Origin: Leptobrachium leishanense
Lineage: Eukaryota > Chordata > Amphibia > Anura > Megophryidae
Assembly (NCBI GenBank): GCA_009667805.1
Contig: CM019066.1
Location: forward strand, 117,356,190-117,420,189
Direction of reading: 5' to 3'
DNA: 64,000 nucleotides
In this document: positions 9,416 to 21,617 of the stretch, one piece after another
How the letters are laid out: each line of letters opens with the position of its first letter
Numbering within the stretch: the stretch's first letter is position 1
The notes under the pieces: generated by a model
The model's input: the letters and a program-made list of their open reading frames with translations, nothing else
Told to the model about the DNA's origin: nothing
The model's database searches: none
Program-made: the position numbers and the translations under genes

Positions 9416-12104
9416 TGGTGGTAATGTTGTTGTTATTTATATTTGTAACTTTATTTTGAATAAAACATTTAACAGTATCATTTCACAAGATTATTTAAGA
9501 GGTTGTGTTCAGGGGCAGGGTAGGGGTTATGTGGGTCAAGTGGTGGCGAGTAACATTTAAGGCCTGGCTAGTAGCCCAGGACTTGAAATTTTGAGCCCTT
9601 ATATAGTGTGACTGTTAACTCCTTCACTGCTGAGTCATTTCAACCCTGTGAAAAAGTTATGATTTTATTTTATTATATATGATCTTTATTTTTCACTGAA
9701 TATTATAATAATGCCCTTTCCTATTACACCTCAATTGACCATTTATGACCCACGGGGATGGAGATATCGAGGTATGAATTAAGTAGGGAAGCTGGATGCT
9801 GATCCCTGGTGGGGGGCACGTGGGAGGCAAGGAATAACCTAGGGAGGGCAATTGTGCCCCCCTGCAGAGATGCATATGGTGGATCAGCATGGTGGTTTTG
9901 CAGTGAAATACAAGTTCATTTCAAAGTTACTTTTGAAATTTCTTTAGTAGCAAACAAAAAATACCCAACTGAACACTTATGATATTATCTCCAGTGGCTT
10001 GGGAAAAAAAACGTATTTTTGCATAGAACGTCATTTTAACACAACCCGTAGAAAGGGTATGGCTATCAACATGTAATTGTAATTTCAAGGTCAACCGTGG
10101 ATGCAGGGGAAAATAAATGAAATATATTTTTATTTTCACGGTAGGTTCATTTTTTTGGTTTTTCAGTGCTCTTTGGATTTTCAATACTTTGGTGAGACAT
10201 TTGCTATTTGCATTGCAATTCCAATTCCTTTATTGCTGCATTTTCATAAATGCAAGCAAATAATTGGCTCTCCTAATCCAATTTAAGATAAGCCTAAGGA
10301 GAAATGTTGTTTTTTTAAATATGCAATAGAAAAATGTTCTGTGGCTAACTATCTCTATACCAGTTTCAAAACGTTGTTGATAAATATCCATAGAATACCG
10401 TCTCATGTACGCATTTTTCACAAGTTATTAGTATTATTTTATCATTTACATTCAAAATATTTTCTTCAGGGATTTTGAAATATATAATATAAATAATACA
10501 TAAAAAAATTATACTTATATTTAATCATAATTTAATATAATATTATCTTTATTAAACACAGCTCTCACAGCTTTTTTGCATAATACCTGTTCTCACTACA
10601 GCTGGAAACATGTCTAAACTATTACAGTGAATATATACAGTATAAGTATTCCACAAGTAGAAGTTAAATGTTTATGCAAGGTTGCCTGTGAGCAGATTTT
10701 ATAGCGCATGCTACTTAGATGTTTATCCCAGAAGGAAGTAATTAAAATCTAATGATTAACCTATTTAAGTGTTATTGCGTTACAGAACATTTAAATGTTT
10801 CCCCATACACAACATTCTTTAAGGTAAAAAAAACTCAAAAATCTTATTGTTTATAAGGTACGATTAGTCTTTAAATACTATTATATTTGCCATATGTTAG
10901 AACAAAGGAACACATGAACAAATGCAACCGAATACATGCATTCAGACCCTGTATGGCCAATGACATACTAGGCATTTCTCTGGTGGGTTGGTAAACTACA
11001 AGGCTGGACGAACACTACAGAGAGGAACTGGTCAGCTGGTATAAGTGCTGATGGCCAATGTATGGGGAAACCAGATGACTGATATATGTGTTGGATGTTG
11101 CGTGGTGGATCTAGACACAAACTCCACTAACTTCACAGGTAGTAAGCAGCACAATTCCTTTCAGATACTTCAGTATTTGAATAAACATTCAATTAGATGG
11201 GTTCCTATACTCATCCCGGGTGGTGGCTAGATCCAGCATTATGATTCCACTGAGTCTCAACAGAAACTAGGTGGAGCCGAAACGTTGTCTGATGTGCTGT
11301 CAATAACCCTGCCTTACTGACTACCTATGGAGTGACCGTGTCTATTTCTAGATAGACATGAAGAGGCATGGGCAGAACAACAGTGACAACGAAAAAGACT
11401 CTAAGACACAAAGGTGTTCAAAGACTTAAGTAAACATTGGTAGAAATAGAGAGACTTTGACAAAGATGCCGAGATTCACAGAGACAATGAAATGCATAAA
11501 CATGGGCAGAAACACACAAATGCTGGCTGACACAGACACTGACAGAGACAAAACGTCATTGACATGCACACACAAAGGCAAAATATTAACTGACGAAATG
11601 GCTGCACACTGTAAATATAGCTAAACCATGGATGTGGACACCCTAACAACTTCTTTCCATGGTTGTCTTGTAGGTATGGACTATGAGCATTGGTGAAGTG
11701 CATTAATGACCCACCTCTTGTAGCATCTTTCAGACTATCAGGGAGAAAATCAATCCTATGATAATTCCTTTTCCCACGTGCAAGGCTCTTAATAGGGCAC
11801 CCTAGTAAGGACCTATAAAGGTGACTCTGACCAAGGATGCACCCCTAGGATAGCCCTGGCAAAGCATCTCTACTAAACAGGCTTCACAAACTTTTTCTTC
11901 ACCACATATTCCTCTTCTCCTGTTCTAATCCATTCTGTTATAAAGTAGCCATAGAGTTACACTTAAAAAGTTGTAGACGGGAAGAATAGAGCCCCCCCCA
12001 ATTATCTACTTGACAAAAACCAATGTCAAAGTAAAATTTACAAATAGTGAATGATCAATAATAATATGATAACTAATGTAATAATTTTACTATAATATCT
12101 GAAT
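9416..12104. other. Intergenic, AT-rich, no gene seen
   Basis: No open frame with recognisable domains. 9617-9660 carries TTAACTCCTTCACTGCTGAG, another TTAA-type terminal word. 11258-11300 contains GAAACGTTGTC followed by CAATAA, reminiscent of the hammerhead tails elsewhere in the window but too degraded to call. Confidence 0.45.
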
Positions 12105-12975
12105 ATCACACTAAACTACATAAATTGCAAATGCCCCATCTATGTGTCAAGACAAGATCAAATGACATGTTGACCACAGTCACGTCTCTCAGATATCTAG
12201 GTATGTGGTTAGACCCAAATCTATCCTTTGGCCTCCACAACGAAAAACTCTCATCTAAACTTTACCCCAAACTAGGTGCTGTATACCGATACAAATCCTG
12301 CCTGAGCCCCGCAGTAAGAAAGCAGATTGTACAGCAAATGCTTATGCCGGCTTTTGAATATGGAGATGTAATGTATGCAGCGGCCCCGCAAACACACCTC
12401 CAGAAACTTACTACATTGTATAACTCATTCTGCTGCTTTGTGCTACAATGAAACTACATGACCCACCATTGTGACATGTTAAAAGAGCTAAACTGGCCGT
12501 CGCTGGAATCTAGACACACTCTTCACCTTTCCAACTTGGTGTTTAAGACCTTTTCTGAGAAGCTGCCACCCTACCTGAATAGGCTGCTTCCCCAGCAGTT
12601 CCCTCATCCTATAACCTCCGATCCAACTTACTTGCAGTATCACAATACAAAAAGACAGTGGCACAATCCTCATTTTCCTACAGAGCACCACAATTATGGA
12701 ATAACCTCCCAGACGCCATCAAATCTTCCCCCAGTTTAAAGTCACTTAAGAGCTCCATATTAACATACCTCAATACAGAATGCACCTGTAAACATGTAAC
12801 ATAGTGACTATATTTATTTTCTGTTAATATGTATATTTGTGTTTATTAATATCTTGCATTTATTACTTTGTATTTCTGTAACAACTGTAACAATTCAATG
12901 TTCTTGAACCCAGGACCTACTTGAAAACGAGAGAAATCTCAATGTATCCTTCCTGGTAAAATCCTTTATAAATAA
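12105..12975 (+). mobile_element. LINE 3' part (L2/CR1/Rex-like), 5'-truncated
   Basis: The last part of a non-LTR retrotransposon: RT C-terminal region (12110-12803), then a 3' UTR of about 170 bp that ends with CTTCCTGGTAAAATCC and a TAAATAAATAAA microsatellite. 5' truncation at about 12105 is typical of incomplete reverse transcription. The tail is shared with the SINE at 8.5 kb and with tail fragments at 14.33 and 21.05 kb. Confidence 0.85.
12110..12803 (+). pseudogene. LINE reverse transcriptase C-terminal region, broken
   Basis: The translation has RYLGMWLDPNLSF, the block just after the RT palm domain, then a thumb-like region and, after a stop (TGA at 12449-12451), a continued same-frame stretch THHCDMLKELNWPSLESR. 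Near 12650-12670 the frame shifts; the downstream frame gives FSYRAPQLWNNLPDAIKSS and terminates at 12801-12803. These are conserved C-terminal blocks of L2/CR1/Rex-group RTs. One stop plus one frameshift make this copy dead. Confidence 0.82.
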
Positions 12976-14328
12976 ATAAATAAATTACAGTATTTTTATA
13001 GCGTAACACATTGTATAACCGAATTGTTCCGCAGGCAAATCAATTTACAAAAAAGAAATGACCTGCACACAGATACATAACTATATACAGATATATACAC
13101 AGGTTTATGATCGTCATGCAGCAGCAATGGGATCAAGGGGCCATAATGTTAAACAAAGAGTTAAAACCCTGGCATGTACATCATAAGGGGCAGAATATAG
13201 ACATTCACGTTGCTATTAATTTTCCTGCAGATCAGGGTCAGAACATTACATTTCTAAGGTGTAGGTGGGAGGCTGAATATTTAGAGCACCAGGCATTGAA
13301 TGACTGAGTTTTTCAATTCTTGTGAACGCAGATTTTTATGTTTTCTAAAACTCTACCACCATGGCAATAATTCTTTGGAAATGGAATTTGGAAACGCAAT
13401 TATATTTATACTAGGGCGCATACAGCATGCTCAATTATATATACAACATATGGAAAAGATATGCCACATCTGGGCTAGAGTAATCTAGCAGCTCGGAATA
13501 TGCCGTTTATGAAATAGCTGCTTGAGAGCAATCCTGCTGTACAATTCAATGCTGGTATATATTGAACATATGATCCCTAGGTTTGGCCTTTTTTGTAGAA
13601 GAAAAAATGCAATTCACGAGTCAATCAACTACAACTTTAGAGTGCAAACAAGGTTCTGTTCCAATAATATTTATTGCATTTGTATTTGATTGCTACAAGC
13701 GGCAATCTTTCTTTGCAGGGAAATGACATATTTTAAATTGCTTATATGATGTATTCTACTGTGGGCAAACAATCATGATACATTGTCATCCAAATGTCAT
13801 TTGCACATACAGGGGAGTAGCGTGATAAAAATATATTTTTGGTAGTAACTCAATTTCCAACAAGCTGTCATAGCAAAAATTGCTTTGCAAAAGGGCATTA
13901 TATGAACCCTGTTAATGTAGTTCTTCTTCACATATTTTTGCTTTTTATTCTGATTTACTGACTCTAAATCAACTTTCTGATAGTCCTATTCCAATAAACA
14001 AGCAGTGAACTTTTAAAGTTCTACGTCAGATACTTCGAGAGTTTTTACTTCAACAATATTACTTGAAATCACACTAAAAAGGTTTTTAAAAAGAAAATTT
14101 GGCGACATAATGCAGTTCACATTAGAGGTGTTTACCATGTCAATTTATGATACTGCATATTCGACAGTCTTAATACATTTTTAATCTGTGGTTATGTAAT
14201 ATGATGATATGTTGTGTGACAATAATTTCGTTTCCTTAGGATTTCATTATGCAGGATCTTCAATATGTATTCATGCATGCATTTTTCCTATGTATAGCCA
14301 TGAACTCTCTGGAAGACCTCCATATACC
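12976..14328. other. Intergenic, AT-rich, no gene seen
   Basis: No repeats or coding regions recognised beyond short open frames of chance length. Composition is uniform and AT-rich. Confidence 0.5.
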
Positions 14329-14404
14329 CAGGACATACTTGAAAACGAGAGAAATCTCAATGTATCCTTCCTGGTAGAATACTTTATAAATAAATATACA
14401 AATT
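14329..14404 (+). mobile_element. LINE/SINE 3' tail fragment
   Basis: CCAGGACATACTTGAAAACG, then AGAGAAATCTCAATGTATCC and a TAAATAAATATA end: the same tail as in the LINE at 12.9 kb. The body is missing or unrecognised, so it may be a very short SINE or LINE insertion. Confidence 0.75.
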
Positions 14405-14561
14405 AAGTGTTCCTCTTATTAGAAGTTATCCTCAACCAATAAAGTGCATAAAGGGCAAAGAATGAAATTTCCAGATCAGGGAAAATATGAAAATGAATTT
14501 GGTCATATTACGCCAATATTAATTCAAAAGAAAATAAATGAATCATCACAATGTTTTACAG

Positions 14562-14736
14562 CAGTGTTTCCCAAACCTGTCCTCAGGACCCTCCGCTTCA
14601 CCAGGTTTGCAGGAAGCACAGCACAGGTGATATGATTTGCTGCTCAGTGATTGCAGGATTCAGTCTGCTTTTCCCCAAAGTGATCTGCAAAATCTGGCCT
14701 GTTAGGGGGTCCCAAGGAGAGGTTTGGGAAACACTG
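14562..14736. mobile_element. Non-autonomous hAT MITE, 175 bp, with 8-bp target duplication
   Basis: Ends are CAGTGTTTCCCAAACC and the exact complement GGTTTGGGAAACACTG (16 bp). It is flanked by a perfect 8-bp direct repeat TTTTACAG at 14554-14561 and 14737-14744. Terminal sequence and duplication length both fit hAT. No coding capacity; the clean duplication suggests a fairly recent insertion. Confidence 0.92.
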
Positions 14737-14949
14737 TTTTACAGTATATAAAAAGTTTTAAGCTGCTTTAAACAATTTACTTAATGAGTGACATGGCTTT
14801 GTAACAGCTGCCCCTGGTAGCAGACCCTGGCTACTTTTTAAAAAGACAAAACCCCAGCTAGTGTTTGTGAATATAGCTCAGGTGATTGAAGCTGCAGCAG
14901 AGGCGCACAGGGAGAAATCAAAGTTCACCCCCCCCCCCTCCCCACTGTA

Positions 14950-15271
14950 GGGTTATTCAGAGAGGGCTGATCTGGCCCCGAAATGTCACCAAACAGGGAA
15001 TTTTTCTGGCGGCTGGTCTCCGCTGTGATCGGCAGCTCATCGGCTTTTTCCAACATGTTCGTGTTTTTTGCAGCAGTTCTGGTGGGTTTTTGGTGGGTTT
15101 TTGGAGGGTGTTCGGTGGGCTTGCGGCGGGTTTGCGGCGTTTTTTCCCTGCAATCATGGGGACCCTGCGGTGAATGCTGAATTCACCGCAGGGTGGGGAA
15201 CTTCAATTCCCAGAAATGCAGGGAAGTGTGGGGAACGAGAGAGCACCGAAATGTCCTCTCTGAATTACCCC
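14950..15271. mobile_element. Palindromic MITE with CCCTGCGGTGAAT hairpin, copy 1
   Basis: Begins GGGTTATTCAGAGAGGGC and ends CCTCTCTGAATTACCCC. Inside, at about 15163-15197, is a near-perfect hairpin ACCCTGCGGTGAAT / ATTCACCGCAGGGT. The same hairpin recurs at 16868-16903 and 20878-20910. The terminal word is shared with the smaller MITE family at 2.8 and 22.7 kb. Confidence 0.75.
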
Positions 15272-16084
15272 CTGTATCGTATTTTAACCAAACCAGTGGG
15301 GGCAAAGGCAAACAGTTTTTGAGAACAGTACATATATCTTTCTACATATCCAGACCTATGCTTGAACTCAAATACATGGCACTGAACTGGCAAGGAGGAT
15401 GCAGGCGATAAAACAAGCTTTTGATGCAAAAAAGTGAGAAATTGTGTACTTCATTTGCATGTCCTACTCAGAGGTCATTGCTGTGTACAGGGAGTGTAGC
15501 AAATGAGTTCTGTGGACGAAAGAGTTCTTTTATAATCTCGGATGTATAGATGGTTTTTCCCATTTATATAAATTCTAGTAATTAGGATGCTTTTGATCTG
15601 ACTTTTTGTCCCCTGGCTTAATTTTATTATTATTGATGGAGATAACCCTTTGTATCAGAATGCGTGCGTATAAAATGATGCACAATCTGACTGGAGAACT
15701 AGAAGATTGAAATTGAGTATAGAATACCATGTCAGAAACCATAAATTGTGGTGGCAATAAAGCTTCAACAGTGTGTGCATCTTTCCTGGATCGCGAACCT
15801 ATAACAGCATCATTAGGGTCAGGACCATGGGACTGCTCATTCCTGGAACCCCACCATGGGACTGCATTAATGTTGGAAGATGGGCAAATAGATGTAAGCC
15901 TAGAGAATATGCTTTCCAACACAAATACTCCCTTCTATTAATTCAAAAACCATTTACTTCAGTGCAGTTTGTTTGTGTCTTTTCTTATTAATATCCTATC
16001 AACAAAAGACTTTTGCTAAATTTTAGGAAATTGTAACAGATATAGGACCCTATTACATGTCTGCTGCTAAAATGGAAACAGTAA
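15272..16084. other. Intergenic, no gene seen
   Basis: Mixed composition with no recognised repeat. Short open frames around 15729-15991 overlap each other in different frames and show no domain. Confidence 0.45.
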
Positions 16085-16940
16085 AGGGGTTATTCAAAGA
16101 GAGATGAATTGGCCACCGAATTGCACCGAATGGTGAATTTCACCGTACAGTGCAATGTCATGGCAATTCAGCTAATGCAAGAAGCTGGCAATTCACCAAA
16201 TATTGGCAAATTGCCAGCAAAATACAGTGCAATTCAGCAGCAGTGAAATCCCCATAGAAAAGTAATGGTTAATCTATTCAGTGAACGCTGAACGGCCCCG
16301 AAAAGTTGGCAAATGCACAGATTTTCGGTACTTTCGTTCAACAGGTTTAAACAGGCAAATCCCAAAGGTTGCAATGTAAAAAAATTCTGTTTTCATTAAA
16401 TTTTTATTCAACTGTTTATTCTTTTCACTTGCTGCAAAAAGTCTCTATTAATTTATTTTTTTAAGCCATTTTTCTGTATTTTTTTCAAGCTAAATTTTTA
16501 TTCCAATTTTTTTAAATGGTTTATTGTTTTAAAATCCTGTAACGGACAATTTTTTTGTTACATATAGGACCTTATATATTATTTCCATGCATTTCCATGT
16601 ATTATTTTGTTACCCCTGTTTGGCGGCTGGTTGATGTTTTTAGGCTGCATTCGGCGGCTGATCAGAGGCATTAGGCAGCCCGTTTGGCGGATCGTCAGAT
16701 GTGTTTGGTGGTTTGCGGCTGTATTCGGCGGTTTATTAGATGCATCTGTTGTTTTTTCGGTGGTTTATCGGATGCGTTCGGTGGTTTTTGGCTGTTTTTC
16801 GGATGTGTTCGGTGTTTTTTTTTTGCCACTTCATTGGATGCGTTTGGTGGTTTTTAGGCATTTGGGGACCCTGTGGTGAATGCGGAATTCACCACAGGGT
16901 TAGCAAAGTGCACCGAAGTTATCAATAACTGTGGAATAGG
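16085..16940. mobile_element. Palindromic MITE with CCCTGTGGTGAAT hairpin, copy 2 (long, diverged)
   Basis: Starts AGGGGTTATTCAAAGAGAG. Inner segments include a NNCGGNGG-type G/T-rich run (16616-16860) and the hairpin ACCCTGTGGTGAAT / ATTCACCACAGGGT near 16868-16903. The right terminus is eroded. Same family as copies at 14.95, 20.4 and 42.9 kb. Confidence 0.65.
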
Positions 16941-19139
16941 GCCCATACGTTGTCTGCATTCTGCCTAAATATAAAGAAACGTTTCTTCTCACAGCTATTT
17001 CACCGTTGCTACTTTTACATATTTAGTACAAGAGGGGTGGGGTTGCGCCTATTCCCCGATGGGGCGGCTGCAACCACCAAATGTATCCAGCCCAGGAAAA
17101 TGTATAAAACATAAGAAAATATATATGTCATCTGTGCATATAATAGGAATAAGCACAGATGACATATATTTTTACTTTAACATATTGTTTAAATCCTTGC
17201 TCTTCTCCAATATTATTTTTTACAATTTAACCATCGCTTCTATGTGTCTCTCCTGCTCTAACAACAACACAGATTATTATGTCATAGATCTGCTTTTAAA
17301 GCGTTTTACTCTTGAATATAAATGCATCTACACAATCCCTTAAGCTGTCTTCTCACTTCCCCCATGCATGCTCACCCTTCCCAAATGTAGCGGTTCTTGC
17401 CTTCTGCTCTATCTATAGTTTTGCATGTTAGCCCTCCTAGCTGCTGATAAAAGGCTCTCTCGTCCCATCCAGTCAACTAATATTTGCAAAGCACTTACTC
17501 ACCTGGACAGCATTAGGGTATAGTTTATAATATAAAGGCTATAGAGGAAAGTATATTCCTAGTGGTCGCTTGAAACAGACTGTGTCTAAATGCAGCAACC
17601 CTTGTCCAAGGTGCTGAAACACACTTTAACCTAACTCCGGCAAGATTTGCTTTTAGCAGGTAGTATAAGAGTAGACACTCTTTCTAGTCTTAATGTTTTT
17701 TAAATAAAAGATTTGATTATTTGTAGCTGACTTTTCTTTACCGGACTTTCTGCTCTGTCCATGTTCGGAAAAATTTAAATTCTGTTAAAGTCAATGAATG
17801 CAGTTTCTTTGATTGTAATAAGTTAGATACCTAAATATCTAGCGTAGTCCCCCTATGTAGCCATTGGGGTGTGTAAATAGGGAATACGTTTCAGTGAGTG
17901 AGATCATTTTCTGTTGCAGGCGTAAAGATTATTGGCCTTCGGAGTGCGTAAGTGGAGCAACATAAGTTATTATTAGAATATTTTGTCAAAATAATGTTCA
18001 TTGAAGTTATTACATTTAAAGCTCATCTGTATAGAGAGCTGCCCAGGGGATACTAATAACAGTGTGTTTAATAGTCATGTTGTCTACAGAATTCATTCTC
18101 CATACAGAATATGCAGAGGCTCTCACAGGAGCTCAGAATCATCTACAAAGGACTCAGCATGAGAAAGCACATTACTAAACACATTTTGTTTCCAAATGTT
18201 GCCCTAATCATTATGCCGGGCTCACAGTACATTGGCAGCCATGGCAGCGTATACGATGTAACTAGCCCCTGCAGCTACTGGCATGTATTGGCTGTGTCTG
18301 CGCACACAGTTCTGTTGTCCAGCTGTAAGCAGATTTAGTCTAAGAGAAGAACCAACATGTGTCTGGAGCTGGAAGCTCTCGCTTTCTTACGCTGTTGGAG
18401 TCCTACCTGCTGCTCAGAGACCTCAGGATATCCATGTACAGGATGACAGGAAAGTGAGTGAGGAGACTGTGTTAATGTGTGTTTATTTTCACTCCATGCC
18501 ATGTGTGTCTATCTCTATTTCTGTGCGGGGCAAAGGTGACACAGAGAGGAAATCTGGGCATGGGCACAGTTGAGTTAAGTGGACAACATGGGGAAATGTG
18601 AACCAAGGATCCCAAATCTCCTGGAAGCTCCGGGAGTCCCACTGAAGTGAATGCGCCCCCCCTGATGCCCTCAAACACTTCTGAAACTTCTGGGAGAGGT
18701 GGGACCCCATGGTGTGCAGGGCTGGCTTGGGTTAAGCAGTAGGAGCTGCACAGGGAGTACACTGTCGCAGCACCCCGGGGATCACACCCTGCCTGTACAC
18801 ACACTCGTACTCACAGCAGACGGGTGCCTGTGACACATGCTGGCCCTTTATAAAGTGTTGTAAAGGGCCTGGTTTACGGCCTGCGGGCTCTGGACTGTGT
18901 GTGGTCATGTAGAGAGGAGGTTTGATGAGGCAGGGGAGAGGAGGCTGCGCAATGATCGGTAAGGCCTCTGCAGGGAGGACCAGGGCACCCAGTGCCATGG
19001 CATGAAGGGAGGCACAGAATGAATTATTTAAAAAGAAATACAAAAGACAGAGGCTTCTTATGAAATGCAGAGGGCAGGGCAGTCACCATAGCAAGCTCAA
19101 TAGCATCAGTGCAGCCATCTCCTGGCTGAGCATCATGGG
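16941..19139. other. Intergenic, one strong hairpin, no gene seen
   Basis: 17117-17173 is a hairpin described separately. The rest has no domain-bearing frame; 18.4-19.0 kb is of average GC with several overlapping short frames on both strands that do not resemble known proteins. Confidence 0.45.
17117..17173. repeat. Hairpin with about 20-bp stem
   Basis: Left arm ATATATGTCATCTGTGC and right arm GCACAGATGACATATAT are exact complements, extended by A/T pairs, around a 14-nt loop. It is not inside a recognised MITE. It could be a small MITE remnant or a folded RNA; the sequence does not decide. Confidence 0.75.
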
Positions 19140-19439
19140 CAGTGGTGTATTTAGGTTTTGTGCTGCCCTAGGCCTGACTAAACTCGGGCACCTGTCAAGG
19201 GCACACCTCTTCCTGGTTAATCCCCACCCTTCCTCTTTAAGCTCCACCTTTTCCTCTTAGAGCTCCGCCTTTTCTTCTCTTTATATTAAAAGTGGATACC
19301 AAGTGCCTACTTGTATATTTTGCATACCATTTCAAATGTATCTATTGAGATAAATAAAATTATGAAATGTTTAAATTCAAGTATTTTTACAAAGAACAGC
19401 CACCCATGTCAAGTATCCTGGATCACAGCTGCTCTAATT

Positions 19440-19795
19440 GTTTGAACAATAAAATCCACAGAAATGTGCCCTGCATATGAGTGTATCACAGAGCTGCACA
19501 GCAATAAAACCCACAGAAATGGGCACTGTGTATGAGCATATCAGAACTGCACAGCAATTAAACTCACAGTAATGTGCAGTGTGTATGAGCGCATCCCAGA
19601 GCTCCAGGGCAATTAAACTCACAGTAATATGCCGTGTGTATCACAGAATCTACAGCAATAAAACTCCCAGCAATGCACTGTGCAGTGTGTAGGAGTGTAT
19701 CAGAATCCACAGCAATAAAACTCCCAGCAATGCAATGTGAGGTGTGTGTGTCAGCGTATCAGAATTCACAGCTATAAAACTCACAGCAATGCAAA
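19440..19795. repeat. Degenerate tandem repeat, about 60-bp unit, about six copies
   Basis: Units share CACAGCAATAAAACYCACAG(A/C)AATG and GTGTATGAGCGTATC-type words. Divergence between units is high. It lies inside the hAT element. Confidence 0.75.
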
Positions 19796-19906
19796 GCCAC
19801 TGCCAGAGGGCTTTGATTCCCATCCCGGTGGGTGTTCAGTCCAGAATAGAGTGAGAGACCGTGTTAACGAAAGGGCGGGCAGCTGCGTGCGTGTCACGTG
19901 GTTTAG

Positions 19907-19945
19907 CCAGTCAGGTGGTACTGAGACTCAGTACCACCTGACTGG
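19907..19945. repeat. Perfect 19-bp inverted repeat with 1-nt centre
   Basis: CCAGTCAGGTGGTACTGAG, a single A, and its exact complement. Almost loop-free palindromes of this kind are unstable in cloning; this one sits inside the hAT body. Confidence 0.9.
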
Positions 19946-20394
19946 CCGGACCGCATGACCTGCACGCACCCAGCCTCACCAGGAGCCAGGCAGCTCAATG
20001 ACAAATTTCTATCACTGCAGTGCTGGTTAAGGAAAGGTCCACTTTAAACAGTAGTAAGCAGACAGGGCTTCATATCCTGCTGATACCCCCCCCTTTACCT
20101 GCCATTTACTGTCATCTTCTCTCTCTGCACACAAATCACATTCCCCTCCCCTCTCCTAGAGCTGCTGTGAGGCAGGGGAGGAGCTATGGAGGGAGGAGAG
20201 GGGGATTTTTATTCTATTCGATTTTATTCCGTATGCAAACGCGCTGCTCGTTGTTTGAGAACACAACTCAAAGCTGACACACAGTGACAGTGGCACCTCC
20301 TAGTACCCCCTAATGCCACCCAAATAATCACTGGTACCTGGGGCGGCCTGCCCTCCGCCACTCCCCTAAGTACACCACTGCTCTGTGATATGCT

Positions 20395-20990
20395 CACACA
20401 CAAGTTTGGCGAACTGCCAGCAAGTACGGTGCTGTTTGAAGGCATTGCAAATCCCCATAGAGAAGTAATGGTTAATCTATTCAGAGAACACCAAACAACA
20501 GAGAAATGGCATTGAAATGCCCTGATGTTCGGTGGTTTCAATCTGCAGGTTTATTCAGGCGAACCCCATAGGTTTCAATGTTAAAAATATTCCCGTTTTT
20601 ATGCAATATCTAATAAACCATTTATTATTTTAATCTGCAGTAAAAAGTCTTTATTGATTTTTTTTTTTTAGTACCTTTTAGTCATTTTTCAGCAAAATTT
20701 CCCCCCCTTTTTTTTAATAGCGGTTTTTCTTTCTTCTGTAACATAACTTTTTATTATCAATCATAGGATCTTATATGTAAATTTCAGACATTTTCGTTCA
20801 GTAGTTCTTTTGAAAACAGCAGGCCACGGGTTTGCGGTGGCAGCATTCAGCGGCCGACTCCATGCACTTTGGGGACCCTGTGGTGAATGGTGAATTCACT
20901 GCAGGGTGGGGAAATTTTATTCCCTGAAGTGCAGGGAACTACAGAACACCAAAATGTTGGCGTCATTTCGGTGCTCTGTGAGTAACCCAT
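20395..20990. mobile_element. Palindromic MITE with CCCTGTGGTGAAT hairpin, copy 3
   Basis: Contains GGCGAACTGCCAGCAAGTACGG near the left, the shared AATCTATTCAGAGAACA, the TAAACCATTTATTATTTTAATCTGC block, and the hairpin ACCCTGTGGTGAAT / ATTCACTGCAGGGT near 20878-20910. Inserted in the hAT element. Confidence 0.68.
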
Positions 20991-21046
20991 TTAGTGGTGA
21001 GGTTTTTTGCTGTCCCATGGAAAGTGAAAGTCTAGGCCTTGCCTAC

Positions 21047-21120
21047 CCAGGACATACTTGAAAATTAGTGAAATCTCAATGTATCCTTCCTGGTAAAATA
21101 CTTTGCAAAAGTAAAAAAAA
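21047..21120 (+). mobile_element. LINE/SINE 3' tail fragment
   Basis: TACCCAGGACATACTTGAAA, then GTGAAATCTCAATGTATCCT and an A-rich end; same tail as at 12.9 and 14.3 kb. Nested inside the hAT element. Confidence 0.72.
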
Positions 21121-21617
21121 TAAAATTCTTTTTTTAGGGGTGGGGCCACCAGTGCGGGCCGCCGCCCCCTGTAAAGTGCCGCCCTAGGCCTAGGCCTTGT
21201 TGGCCTAGGCCAAAATACACCACTGATCATGGGAGTGGCATTTACACAAGAGAATGAAGGCTCTGCGTAAGGTTCCTCTATTTAATTCTAGTCCTCCATC
21301 AATCCTGTTTTAAATCCACTCCAACTTTGTCTTACTGGCGTCATTTTCTTTGCCTCTTAGATTGTAAGCTCTTGGACAGAGTCCTCTTTTCCCATAAATT
21401 TATTTTTTTCATTCTACCTGTTGTAGATTGTGAGTTCCTGAGGGAATAAGACCTCCATTTCCTCCTGTACTGGTTTGTCAAATGTTGTTCAATGTATTGT
21501 AACCCTGTCTATATTGTGCTCATTGTACAGCACTGCAGAAAATGCTGGCACTTCATAAATAAAGAATAATAATAATACAGTGGTGTGGTATTGGCTCAGC
21601 ACGCAAAGCAAGTTTAA

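Larger units (their letters stand above)
19140..21225. mobile_element. hAT element, 2.1 kb, perfect 8-bp target duplication
   Basis: Left end CAGTGGTGTATTTAGG, right end complement CCAAAATACACCACTG, flanked by the exact 8-bp repeat ATCATGGG at 19132-19139 and 21226-21233. These are hAT hallmarks. No transposase is present. The body is a mosaic: a minisatellite-like stretch (19440-19795), a palindrome (19907-19945), an inner GGGGCGGCCTGCCCTCCGCC block ending in CTAAGTACACCACTG at 20387 (a second, solo copy of the same end), a palindromic MITE (about 20395-20990) and a LINE/SINE tail (21047-21120). Confidence 0.88.

Noticed and set aside
11258..11310. Possible hammerhead with GAAACGTTGTC and a following CAATAA
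   Set aside because: The CUGANGA box is CTGAGTC and neither stem I nor stem II pairs convincingly; at best a remnant.
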